Shown: piece by piece, positions 23,401 through 36,901 of the stretch
How positions within the stretch are numbered: the stretch's first letter is position 1
Layout: each line of letters begins with the position of its first letter
Source: Macrotis lagotis
Taxonomy: Eukaryota; Chordata; Mammalia; Peramelemorphia; Peramelidae
DNA: 64,000 nt
Direction: 5' to 3'
NCBI RefSeq assembly: GCF_037893015.1
Contig: NC_133665.1
Coordinates: forward strand, 194,738,146-194,802,145
Position numbers and translations under genes: made by a program
The notes under the pieces: generated by a model
Seen by the model: only the letters and a program-made list of their open reading frames with translations
Told to the model about the DNA's origin: nothing
Database searches by the model: none

Positions 23401-26400
23401 GGACGTGGCCCATTCGGCTTGACCACACTTGTTTGTACCAGGGCTTTTATTTTTCTCATTTTTATAATGGGGATGGGAGAGAAAGAAGGGGAGTCTTTGG
23501 GGGGAAATTAAAATTTTAAAACAATGCTATGGGATGAATTTGTAGGTTGCTGAAGAGCCCATCTTGAGAGGCAGAATCATGGGGTCAAAGGTGAGGTGAA
23601 TTTCAAATGAAGAAGCCACATCCCACTCATCTGGATAACGGTGGGGCTGGGCTGGCCAACCAGCTCCAGAGGGATGCCCAGGCAACCTTTGGGGGTCAGA
23701 GACTTCCCAGGAGTCGCTGTACCCACTGACAGAGAACCACCTGCCTACACAAGCATGAGGTAAGGCCTCCAATCTCCATCAAGGAGGGAGCACCGGTGCT
23801 TACAGCTGCTTCCAAGCTCTGGCCTGGCCCCTGGGAGGGCGGCCCCAAGGTGAGAAAGAGGGCCTGGAGCTAACTGTGCCAGCCTCAAGTCTGGGCCCCC
23901 TCTCCTGGACCACTCCCAGCCTTGGGGCCCTGGCCTGAGCTGTCCATCATTATCAGGGTCCATTGACCGTCACTGTTTCCTTCCCTGGGTCCTGATCGTC
24001 CACCTCCTGCACCTCTGGCTCACAGAAGCACCAGATGAAGGCTAGGGACAAAGTCCTGGGGTGGGGGGGATCCCCCTGGGACAACATCAAGATAGTCTCA
24101 GTTTCCCCTTCTGTCCAATAAGGCTAAGCCCTTCACGGAGGCCTCCATAAGCTGACACTTCCAATGAGGTATGGACAGAGAGGGTCAACTGTTACTGCTC
24201 GTCATCTCAGAGTGAACCCCCCCATGGGAAAATCACTCCCAGCCCAGTGAAAGCACTGGCTGGCAGCTGCCCCAAGAGGAGATGCCAGCCCTACAGGCCA
24301 CACCCCCAGTCAAACCCCAAGCGGTGTCTGGGTTAGTGGTCAGGTCAGAGAAGTTCTTACCCTGAGAAGAGGTCTAGAGGACAGTATTTACTGATCTGTT
24401 TCCATTTGCCAGTTGCTACCTGTTAAAGAAAATGGAATTATTCATTAATCAGTAATGAGCGATGGTGATTTCATTAAGCAAATGACTAAGGGTCAACTTC
24501 CCCCCAGAGCACTATTTGGCCAGGAGCACCCCCCCCCACTAGGGGAAGTGGATAGCAACAGGGCTCAGCCTTCCAACAAGAATCACCCCACGACCAAGGA
24601 ACCCCATGTGGTCATAGGCCAGCTCATCCAGGCTGCACCAGTCAGGTCGGAGGACACCAAAGGGGTGTCCGAGGGAGCAGCTCCCCAGGTTAACTACATC
24701 CAGAGATAGACTTAGCAACAAGCGTTTCTGGCCCAGGATAGACCAGGAAGACCAAGAGACTCCCTTCAGTGGTCTGTGACAAAGTGTTTCTGCCGCCAAA
24801 CATCCAGAACTTCCCAGGGTTCAATTCCCAAGACGAGTTTGAATCCAGCCCAGACACTTACTAGCTGTGTGTCCCTGGGCAAGGGCAAATCACTTAAATC
24901 CTGTCTGCTTTAATTTCTTCATCTGTAAAATGGGGATCATGCCAAGGCCATTGGGAGGATCAAATGAGACCTAATTTATAAAGTCCTCTACAAACCGCAG
25001 TGTAAATACCAGTGACGAGGTCTGTGGACAGTGTTACGAGGCACCCCTTGGGGTGAGGCACGCCAATCCATCACCCCTGCCCCGGCAACACTGAGAGCTT
25101 CTGATTTGAAGACCCAGGTCAAAGCCAGCTGAACCCAAGATCCTGTCCCAGAAGACCCTTCCCATCTCTATTCTTTTGTCTCCAGCTCCATCCTGCCTGT
25201 CCAGTTTCCACATGTGTCTCCCCCCAGGACATGAGCTCATGAAGGGCAAGGACTGCGTGGGAGGGCGCACAAATACTCGGTTACCATGCCATCCTCCTGT
25301 CCCAAGTCCCTCCCTACTTGGGTCCAGGAGAGATTTATCCCCCTTACTGAGGCTCTGCCCTGCTTTGTAGGGCAACCCCCTGGGGGGGGGGGGCTGCTAA
25401 AGAAGACAGAAAGGAAGTGAGAATGGCTCTTTCTTGGGGTAAGTCTGGCTGGGGAAAAGGGGCAGAGGGCAGTTGTCAGCAACTTCAGGTCCCAGGCCCA
25501 GCCCAAAGCCTCCACTGGACTGCAATCAATCTGATACTGAGGAAGGGGATGCAACCCTCTCGCTCTGGCTGCTTCCTTCCTACACAGTTGGAAACTGGGG
25601 GGCCATAGCCTCTCACCAGAGTGGGTGCCCAGCTCCCCAGCACTGCAGAAAGGCTGTTGAGACACCCCCAGTCTAGGCAAGGTGAGGCAAACAGGCCTGG
25701 GCACAGACAGAGCCTTTCAAGGAGGAAAGGGGAAGAAGCAGCTGGCAAGAAGACAGTGCTATCACCGTCCTGAGGCTCAGACCTGGAGGCTGCCCACAGA
25801 AGTCAAACTCCCTGGGAGTTCTGAAAGGTCCCCGCTTTGTAGAAGGCCATTGGCAAGCTGCCACAGTGGCAGCACGGGTGCTGCGCCTGCCTCTGGCTTC
25901 TAACACCTCTCCCCCTGCATCTCTTTAGCCTGCCTTCCTAACATTCATCTGCCTCAGACCGACAGACTATCGGCATTCCCTAGACACACCTTTGCTTTCA
26001 TGGAGCACTAAGGTCCCCCTCTTCCTACTGATGCCCAGGTCCAACACCACATGAGGCTGCCTGGACATGGACATGAGGGTCCATCCCGTACCTGCCCACC
26101 CGGTCCTCCTCCTGGGGGTTCTGTCATAGCAGCCTCCTGCTTTAGGCTCTCTCATTCCTTTCAATGATTTTTCTCTGTGGAGACACCAGCAGTGAGCTGC
26201 ATCTTTTCTGGCCATTGCCAAGTTGGGCAGGATGAGGCCCCTTGGGGAGTGCTAAGCTGACCAGGCACCTGCACAGAGTCTAGCACCAATCCGATGAACC
26301 CCTGGGACTGGAGGGGCGAAGCAACCTGTGTCATAAAAATGGCGCTGGTTCTAGCTTCGGGGCCAGCCCGTCCCTAGCACAGCTGATCCACTGGCCCAGG

Positions 26401-29400
26401 ACGAACCAGATGATTTTCCATTTGCCTTTCAGTGACTGAGAGAGGGAGGGGTCCCGCTGTCTGTACTTTGGCAGCTTCCCTCCCACCCAGGCTCTGGCTC
26501 TTGTTGGAGAGTCAGTGGTCTGCTGACTGCTCTTCTGGCTTCCTCCTCAAAGCCTTTTTTTTGCTTTCTCACACAGAAAGTGGCTCCTCATCCAGCGTCC
26601 TCCTTGCAATCTCCAGCCTATTCATCCTCCTGCTCCTCTCAAAGCTCCCGTCCCCCACAAAGAGCATTCACCAGGAGTTCATGGGTGCTGCCAAGAGGTC
26701 AGCTCACTTCCTCGCTGGTCCTCCAAACCGCAGCCAGTCGCCACACTGCATATGTGGGCAGTGGTGTTGTGGGCCACTGCTCCCCTTTCTTCACCTGGCA
26801 CCTCCTCTGGCATCTTCCCAGTTTCCTAGCACTTTTCCATTCACAACTCATAGCAGTCAATAATACTCCATTACCCTCATCTAAACCATAAATGGTTCCG
26901 AAGAGTCACAAGCTGCCTCCTGGGGTCCATGGGTCCTCTTCCCACTCCTCAAAGCTCCTGGTGAGGACAAGGCCAGCAGAGACCAGCCTGGTCAGTTGGT
27001 CAAGCCTACAGACGGTCATCAGCCTTGGGCTCTGGGACCTGCTGATTTCCCATCACTTCCTGAGGTCAGGACAGAGTCCTTCCAATGTCTGGTCATAAGA
27101 GGGTGTGAGCTGGATGAGCTGATCCCACCTTCTGGGGCTCTGACCCTGCTCTAACCAATCCCAGTCAGTCTGCACACAGACATCCCAGAGGGGCCCCCCT
27201 CCCTTTGGGGTAGCCCCAGCTCCCTTCTTCACTCCTTCCTGGACCAGGGGCATGTTTTTCTCATTGTGAGTCTCAGCTACAGGAATGGGGTGGAGGTGGG
27301 AGTGGGCAGACTCCCTGAAGGAGGAAGAGGAAAAGGAATGGCTCCAGCCAGAGGGGCGCAGAGGGGCATGCAGCAACCCCTCCAAGCTGGAGATGAGTCC
27401 TGATCTACTCCCCAACAGTCTAGGGGAAGCTTTTCCTTGGCCTCTGGCTCAGCTTTCCAACTGATCCCATGAGCCCATGAGAAGTGTGGGTTCTGGGGCA
27501 GTGCTGATCTTGAAGGGGGGTGCTAACCTGAATTCAAATTTTGCCTTAGACCTTGAACACCTAAGTTCTCACTGGGGTCCAAGGTCCTTGAAAATGGGAA
27601 TCACCCAGCAGCTTCCTCATGGGGCCCAAGTTTGAGGCAACCAACTGGTGTAATCAGTCCCTGTTCTCCACCCAGCACCCAAGGCTCATCCCCAAAGATT
27701 CAGACAAAGGAAGGAAGCCCCCCCCCCCCAACCATGGTCCCTGCAAGCTAAGGGAGGTCACAATCCACCAGGGGCAGAGACAATGTTCCTGGGAAGTCAT
27801 ACAGAGTTGATCCCCCACCCCCATCGGCTCTGAACACAGAACAGAATCAGGGGCTCCCAAGGCTGACTCTACAGCCAGCCACTAGCCCCCCATTCCCTCT
27901 GACCCAAAGCCTTGGGTCAGAAAGAGGATGGGCATTCGCCGTACCTTCAGGTGCTGGTGCATACAGTAGCGACACACCTTGTGCTTCATCTCCTGGGTAA
28001 CATGCCTGGAGAAGGGAATGAACCCACATTTTGGCTGCAAATATAAACACAAGGTCAGAAAACATTCAGGGACTCTCCCAAAATGGGGAAGTTGCATCCC
28101 TGGAGGCCCTGCCAGCCAGGGACAAGGACCAGATTGGGTGGGGGACAAGGGCCCTGGGAGGAAGGGGGCTCCATCTCCCCTCCAGTGGCCAGTCTGAAGC
28201 TTTGCTCCCCCAAGGGGTGGGCATGGTGACAATGGCACCCCCCCCAGTCCCCTTGCCCAGAAACCCACTCAGCAGGCAGCAGGTGGCACCCTGCTGTCTG
28301 CAGGCAGGTGAGCCCTGATCCCACCCACGTCACAGCAGGTTCACCTTGATCTCTACACAGAGGATCGGCCGGTGTTCTGCAAAATGGCTGGTGTGTAGTC
28401 TGGTGAGGTTTGGAAGGCACATGGCGTAGCCGCTGAGTGTGTCCAAGTCTTTATCACAGCGAGATTCTGGAAAATACCAGGAGCCCCAGGCTCAGCTCAA
28501 AGCCCTCTGCAGACCCTGAGGGGGCCCAGAAACACGAACCTGAAGCAGGGAAGGGGGGGGGCTTTCCTTCTTTGTTCCCCCCACAAGGTTCATCAGCATA
28601 GCCAGCCCAGGCCCCTCCTCACCTGGTCTCTCTGCCTGGATCTTTAACCAGAGCTGCTTCACAAAATCCAAAGGGAGCTGAACCACCTCCTAGAAGCAGA
28701 GGGGAGATGTGCGTGAGTCACATGGAGACACACAAAGGCAGGCACACACCCGGGGCACAAGCTCATGTGCTCTTTCCCTCACACACACACAGGCACAAAC
28801 ATAGCCAAACCTAAGCCCTAGCTTTCCCTCCACACAAAACTAAACTATTGCATTAAAGGACCCCAGACCCCTCTGAGGGGTTCAGTAGCAAACCACTGAA
28901 CATCCTCTATCAGTCTATGCCCCTGAGCCCACCTGGAGTAGTTCCCTCACTATAAGAATGGGCCATTTCCTATAAACAGGCCTGGGAGCAGGGCAGGAAG
29001 AGGACCACCCTGGACGTTTCCAGAGTAGGTTGGTAAAGGGCTGTGTGGACAAGACTTCAGTTGAACCTCTCCACCTCATAAAGAAGCAGGAGCAGGTACC
29101 CCGGCCACCAAGGAATAAGATCAATTCAGAGAGAGTAGGGGACCCAGCCAGAGTCCCCCAGCTACGCTCCTGAATGGATGGAAACCGCCATGCTGACTCT
29201 GGAATATACCCGTGTGGTTGGTGCCCGCCCCACACACAGGAAGGCCTGCTGGGGGTTATTCCACCTTTCCAGAAACCCATGAATGTGTTCTCTGTGGCCT
29301 TGGGTGGAGGGAGATCCCAGACTCAATGTCATCTTGCTGAAAATGAGCTTCCCCTGGTGGTGGAGTCGGGAACTGCTCCATTCTGGTGTCTTTGGGAACT

Positions 29401-31973
29401 GGATTCACTATAACTGACTCTCTTTTGACCCAGCAGTAACAGGGCTAGTTCTATACCAAGAGACCATACCAAAGGCAAAGAGACCCAGACGTACAAAAAC
29501 TGTTTGTGGCAGCTCTCTTTGTAGTAGCAAAAAATTGGAATTTGAGGGACATCAATCAGGGAATGGCTGAACAAATGATACAGGAGTGGGCAGATTCCAG
29601 AAAAGTCTGGAACTGCTCCTGAGGGAAGGGAGTGGAGAAGAACACTGCAGACAGGAACAGCCACACTGTGAGATGATGCACTGTGACAGACTTGGCTCTT
29701 CTCAGCAATCCAATAATCAAAGATGATTCCAAAAGGCTTGTGATGGAACATGCTATCTACATCCAAAGAACTAGAGAATGCATATGCAGACCAAAACCCA
29801 CACTCTATGGTCACTTTTTCATGTTTTTTCTTTCTCATAGTCTTTTCCCCTTTTATTCTTCTTTAACAGTATGACTGTTACAGAAGCATGTTTAACCTGA
29901 CTATACATGTTTACAGTTATACAGTTTACTCACTGTCTTAGAGACAGAAAAATGTGGAACTCAAAATTTTACAAAAAATGAATGTTGAAATATATTTACA
30001 TGTAAATGGGGGGGGTACAATAAGGAAAAGAGAATAAAAGAAATGAGCTTCCTCACTTCTTCCCCAAACTGGGACTCATTTCCTACAAAGGCAGAGTGAG
30101 AGGAAAAAACAGCATCATCTGTCAGGTCCCTAGAATGTTCCCAAGAGGGTGAGGAAAGAGCCTTCCAAACACCCAAGGTACACTCAGACCATAACCTTGG
30201 TCTTCATGCTATATATACTTGAATTTTTTGTTTGTTTTTATAGATACTTAGCCTTTTTAAAAATATTTTCTTTTTCCAACTATATGCAATCATAGCCTAC
30301 TAATTGTAGCTAATCATAGTTTCTGCAAGGTTTTGAGTGTTATCTTTTTCCTCCCTTTCTCCCTTCCCTGCCCCTGACAGAAAGCAATCTGATCTAGGCA
30401 CTACATTTATAACCATGCTACTCATAGATCCATATTGATCATGTTGTGAGAGAAGAATCAGATCCAACAGAAGAAAGAAAAACAAATGACATAATACATA
30501 AGACAACTTTTAATAAGCTTTGGTCTGCCTTTCAACTCCACAGCTCCTTCCCTGGATATGGATGGTATTTTCCATCACAAGTCTTTTAAAATTTTTGTAC
30601 TGCTGAGATGAACAAGTCATCATGGCTGACCGCCACCCCATGGTGGTGTTAGTGTGTAGGATGTTCGTCGGGTTCTGCTCATCTCACTCAGCATCAGTTG
30701 ATGTCTTTCCAGGCATCATAGAGATCATAGTCTTCCATCACATACATCTTCATCACACATACATCTACTACAATTTGTTCAGTCGTTCCCCTGTATATCC
30801 TCATAATGGGCTTTCTGTCTCCATTTAGATGGAAGGCAAGCTTCTGAAGGGCAGGGAAGGCCTCCTTCAAGGTCTCTAGGTCAGTTGACAGTTTAGAATG
30901 AGCCCTTCACCAGGAGCCAAAGATACATTCTAGTCCATCAACAGGCATGTGCGGCTACTTCCAGAGTCGAGATCGCTTGACCTATTCAGCCTGAGGACTG
31001 AAAGCATCGGGGGATGCTGTGGATGCCACTGACAATCTGAAGGAACCAGGATGGCCAGAGAATGTCCAACATAAATAAAGGCCAACCAATCAACCAACCA
31101 ATTTTCAAAATGGGGAAGAAGGTTAGATTCTTCAAAATGCAGACAGTACTTGGGTAAAATGCTAGTGCCAGCCCACATCTCCAGAACGATGGGCTGACCC
31201 ATCTGCATCCCTGCTTCCCTCCCCTCATCAAGAGGTAACAGAAGAAGGCAGAAGCTAAACCTGGGGAAGATTTAGCCCATTTAGTCAGCTGTCTTCAATT
31301 AGAACAAGAGACAAGCTGTCTTCTCAAACTTAGAACAAATTTGAGCACTCAGTGCGGAGCCTCTCACCCAGCAGACTAACTCTCAGCAGATCCTATGCTA
31401 GGGAATATATAAACAGTGATGAAAAGCAACCTATTCATCCCCTTCCTTAGGAGACACAAGACACTCCCAACTAGAAGTTGGAGAGGCCAAAGAAGCAAGG
31501 GCACTCCAGATATGGCCATCAACCTGAGCAAAGAAAGGCTCAGTCACGGAACCAGTGATCAAGCAGAAACTGGACAGGCTTTTCAAGGACAGTTTGAGGA
31601 GGTTCTATTTTATCCCAGAGGAAACAGGAAGCCGCTCCAGGTTTCTAAGTACAAGAGTGACAAGGGCAGACCTGTGTCTTAGAAACATTCATTCTGTATA
31701 TGGACATATCTATGTAAATATATCTACACATATATGTATGTCTATACCTCTTTGTAACTCATGGTAACCATCTCGAGGGCAAGGAGAAAGAGGAAGGGAA
31801 AAAAGAAATGTGCATGATAACTTTAATATATATATATTGGGACCACTAGGTGGTGCAGTGAATAGAGCACCGGCCCTGGAGTCAGGAGTACCTGAGGTTA
31901 AATCTGACCTCAGACACTTCATAATTCCCTAGCTGTGTGGCCTTGGGCAAGCCACTTAACCCCATTGCCTTGC

Positions 31974-32020
<47 letters not shown>

Positions 32021-35000
32021 ACGGAATAGCAAATGGTTCATGACAGATTTATGGTTTCATGTGTAATTAACTTTTTATTACACTGTCATGGAAATGTTTG
32101 TTTTATTCCACAAATTAAAAATAAAATAAAAAATGTGAAAAAGAAATATTAATTTTGCAGCTGAGTTGAAAGGGAGATGGAGAGAGAAGAGATGCCAAGC
32201 CTGAGGAAGATATCGCAATAGTCCAGCTAGGCGAGGCTAGGCTAGAGGAGGGAAGGACACGGCAGATGTGGTGGAATCAGAAGCAAGCCAACAGTGTTGA
32301 CCTAGGGGCTGAGGAGAGAAAAGAGGGATAGCCTGAAATATCCCCTAAGGAAAGACAAGGAAGCAGTAAAATAAGGGAAGAAGGAAAGGGGACTTGAAGC
32401 AGGCTGCAGGAAGGACTGGCTGAACTTTGACGAGACCAGAGAGCAGGTCAGGGTTTCCTCCCTGATCCTGCCCCCACTACCTCCCCTCTGGACCATGGCA
32501 GTAGTTGCTGAGGGGTTGGCCTACCTCCAGTATCTCCCCAGCCCAGCCCAATCCAGTCTCCACTCAGCCTCCAAGATGATCTTCCTAAAACATACAGCTG
32601 ACCGTATCACCCCTGCCCCATTTCAATAAATTCCAGTGATTCCCTATCCCTCCAGGATCAAATAGACCCCACTCTCCACTTTTCAGTCTTCTTAAACTTT
32701 ACCCTCCTCTAGCTGGACCCATTTATCTAAGGCCACCAGACTCACCTCCTGGCTGGGAACTAAAATCTCATCTTCTACAGGAAGCCTTCCCCAACTCTCT
32801 TAATTCCAATGGCGTCCCTCTGTTCATCATCTCCTATTTTCCTAGGTAAGAATTATTTATAGTATTCGTCTGCATGTGGTCTCTCCCATGAGACTGTAAT
32901 CCCCCTGCAGAGGGGGGGCCACAGGGTTTCCCACCCCACCTCTCTTTCCTGCTCCATCATCCTCTATGGGCTTTACAAAGATTGTCTCCCAAGCACTTTG
33001 AGGACAGGTAACCATGTGAGTGACAAGAACCAGGGGAGGGAAAGGGTTTCACACTGTTGAATGCAGGTTGTTAGACCTGCTTAGGCCAGCCCTCCTTCTC
33101 AGGCCCAGATACGGTCAACTCTCAACTACAGCTCACTAGTCCACAATGGGTGCCTGCCAGAGTGTGTGCATGTCTGTGTGTATGAATGCCTTTTCTGTGG
33201 TGGGTGTGCAGGTCTGCAGGGTGTGTGTGTGTGTGTGACGGTAGGGGGTCTGGGTATGTGTGGGTGTATGTGAATGCCTATCAGCATGAGTGCATGTGTC
33301 TGTGTGTAGTATGTGCATGTCTATGTGTGATGCCAGTGAATACATGTGTGGTGTGTGTATGTGTCTGTGCATCTATGTGTGTGAGTATGGGAGTCTGTGT
33401 TAGTGTGAGCGCCTATGAGGTGTGTATGTGAATGCCTGTGGCTGTGGGTGTGTGAGAGAATGTGTGTGGGTTTGTGTGTGTGTGTGTGTGTGTGTGTGGT
33501 ATGTGGGGGAGGGTAAGGGGTGTCTGTGTCCTCAACCCAAACCTGAAAGGAGAGCAAGGCTGTGGGGGCAGGAGAAGCCCAGGTGCTCTCTTCTCCATCG
33601 CGCCCTTCCACGTCACAGGAAGCTCTGTGACACTGGGTGTGGCTGGAATGGTCTGGGCATCTGTATCCAGATCGAGCTTGTCTCATGTGTGCCCACACAC
33701 ACAGACCCCCACATGTAATAGATGAAAGACAGGCGGGCGGGTGGCTAACGCCGGCCTCTGGAAGGACTCAGGCTCTTAGCTGTGGCCAGCTTCCCGGGGA
33801 CAGCCTGGTCACTCAGCCCAGCCCCCTGGCTTCCTGGCCCTTGGAGGATGGAGCCCCCATGGACCATGTCCTGGTTCCCTTCCCACCCAACTCCCACTCA
33901 AACCACCCCCAGGCTGGGCTCCCCGTGGGCAACGTGCTGGCTTTCCCTTTCTCCGCCCAGGCAGCCCCCCTTTCTAGCATGAGATGTCCTTTCACTGATC
34001 CCCCAGAATGACTCCTTGGTCCTGGCAGGATGGGGCTCCCCTTTACCACCATTGCTTAGTAACCTCTTTCCTTCCTCTCTGGGGAGTTCTTCACTGCATA
34101 GTTATTACTCTATCTTGACTAGAGGTTCTCTACCAGGCCCCAAGCTGGCGGATGCCCTTCCCTCAGTGGGGTCTCCCTCCCCACCTCAAATCCGCCCCCT
34201 ACTAGGGATATAAACACCCAAAGCACTCCAACCTCCAAGTTCCTCCACCTGGTCACTTCCCATGACTTACTCCTCTCTCCACAAAGCAAGGGATTCGAGA
34301 AATCCTTACAGAATGACCAACCACATTAAACTGCCAGGAAGCCCCTTAACTGGGAATGTCCCTGGCTACGCCAGTCACAGCTCAAGGCTGGCAAGGACAG
34401 GCCCAGCAGCAAGCATGAGGGGCAGCCTGGCAGCAGGGCCAGGCAGGGGCAAGTGGGCCGAGGTCTGCCGACTCATCATTCTCTTTCCCGGGTGAGCTCC
34501 TCGGCTCCCCTGGTTCCTCCCACTGCCTATTACTCATCTATTTATTGTACATCCACCACAGATTCCCTTCTCTTCCTCGAGCTATCTCCCACACACACTT
34601 TCTCATTATTCTCCAGGGTGTGCCCCCCCATCTATCTTCCCAAAGATCACTGACCAATCACCACCCTCCTCAGTAACCTCCAGTGGCAAGTCCAAAATCT
34701 CTGGCATTTGGAGCCTTTTACAATGCTCCCCCACCCCCACCCCAGTCTGCTTCCACTTCATCCCCTTGGAGTTCTCTGCCAACCAGCAACACTGGCCTCT
34801 TTGCTGGCTGCAGCTCCCAAGGACGTTGTGGCCATCATGCCCAGAAGGCTCCTCCCCATGCAGCTCCAGGCAGTCTCTTCCAGAGCCCCTTGCAAGCCGG
34901 CGCCTTCCCTCTGTCCACTAAGCCTGATTTTTCCTGCATGGAGCAAGTCCACACAGAGTGCTTGGTTTCGGTCTCCCCTGGGAGAGGGCAGCAGCTCCCT

Positions 35001-36839
35001 TGGGTCTTTTTCTGCACATCCCAAGGACTTACCAAGTGCTTCTGACTGGCAGTCAGTGGGTGCAGGGTGCCAGTGGAATGAGACCAGGCTCCTGCAGCCC
35101 CACAATCTCACATCTCAACACCTCAGACGCCTAACTTCTCCCTCCCTGAGAAGCTTTGGCCCAATACCAAGTCAGAATCCCCAAATCATGGCATCAGAAA
35201 GTCCTTCTGTGGCCAGCTACATTTAAATAAATGTCCATTCTTTTTCTCATTGCCTAGATTCCTCTTTTATCCATTCCTTACCCTCAAAGAGCCATCCGTA
35301 ATAAAAAAAAAAAATTTTTAAGAAGAGAAAAATAATCTGCAAAACCAAAAAATTTACCAACTCTGATGGCCAATACAATGCTCCCCAGCCATGGAGCCAG
35401 AGTTCTGCCCAAGCATTACAGGTTATGCAGCAGTTCTTCCCATCCCATGACTGAAGTGCTGTGGTCACTCCCCTCTGAATCTGCCCTCCCTGGAGTCCAC
35501 ATTCTGGTCATTAGAGCACAAGACAAACAGGAGAGCCATTCCCCAAATCAATGGCCACCTACTTTGTTCCCAGACCTTTGCTAAAAGTTCCTACTAAAAA
35601 GCTATCTTTTTACAAAATCCCCCAAAAGTGCCCCACCCCAGGTCTCCCACAGCATAGCCTTCTGTTTTCTCCCCATATTGGGAATCCTCCATGGGGATGC
35701 CCCCGTTTGGCAAGGCCTGGTGACCCACTCATCCCACCCAGCAGGCTACTCTCTTGCCAGATCCTCATCTCTATCCCTAGGGATGATTCTCATTCAGTCC
35801 TTCCCAACCCAAGGACCAGGCTCCTGGGGAGAGAGAAGCCTTAGCAGCCATTTCTGAGTGGGGTCTCATTGGAGCCATGGGCCATTGAAACCCCCAATCA
35901 TCCCAGCATGGGTGACTCACTCACCATGCTTTCCACCACACTGGACTCAGATGGGAGAATTTCTAAATACAGATGTTTACAGGAATCCTAATAAAGACAG
36001 TTTGTTCCTCTGAATGAGGGGAACCATTTGGGATCCTGTCTCCTAATGTGTTGGCCATCTGCTGCCCCCAGCTTCATGCCACCTGCAAATCTGTTAAGTC
36101 TCCAAGTTGCTGGTAAACAGTGACTAGGCCAGGACCAAGCACAGTTCCTGGACACTCCATGGCAGGGGACCCTGCGATAGTAACAGGGACTCTTTGACCC
36201 CAACTAGCAACCACAAGGAAGGCCCGAAAGGCTATGCCATGGGTTCCACAGAGATCCTGGCTGGAGGGACTGGGCACACACACCCACAAGGCAGCTTTTA
36301 GGAAGGGTCAGTCAGATCCATCCGGCACCCTAGTTCTCTGGGCTCATCCTCCTTCCCTGACTGGAACGTGGCCTCCTGAAGTCCCTGGAACACCAGTCTC
36401 TTCTTATTTTGAGGTCACTGAACTCTCAGAGGAACAAATGACCCATTTCCTGTAGATTCCTCTGTGAAATTCCCTCTAGATCTTGAATGTGAAGCTCTTA
36501 TCTGAGAAAACCAAGGCAAAGAACATTTCCTACATAACTGTTTCTCTTCCAAGTGGAGTGACATGACTGGCACCAAAGCCTGTCAATCTGACATCCTACA
36601 TACACGCAACGCTGCCTCCGGGGATCACCCACGCTGTATTTGGTCAAGACTTCTGCTTGTGCACAGACGTGCAGGGTAAACCTTCGAAGGGCATCACATT
36701 TTTAGGTGATCTTCCATTGGCTCCTGGATCAATCGGGGGTTTCTTATGGAATGTGGTATAAAATGTGGGTCTAGATCAAACTCTCCAACTGCTTTCCCAT
36801 TTCCCCAACAATCCTCCCCTTCAGTTGATGACCTTGATT

Positions 36840-36901
<62 letters not shown>

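Noticed and set aside
22854..25565. Direct repeats as LTRs of an endogenous retrovirus
   Set aside because: No TG...CA ends, primer-binding site or retroviral coding sequence between the copies; a conserved IPPK exon lies there instead.
29329..29838. 169-codon open frame on the - strand
   Set aside because: Antisense of an L1 3' end.
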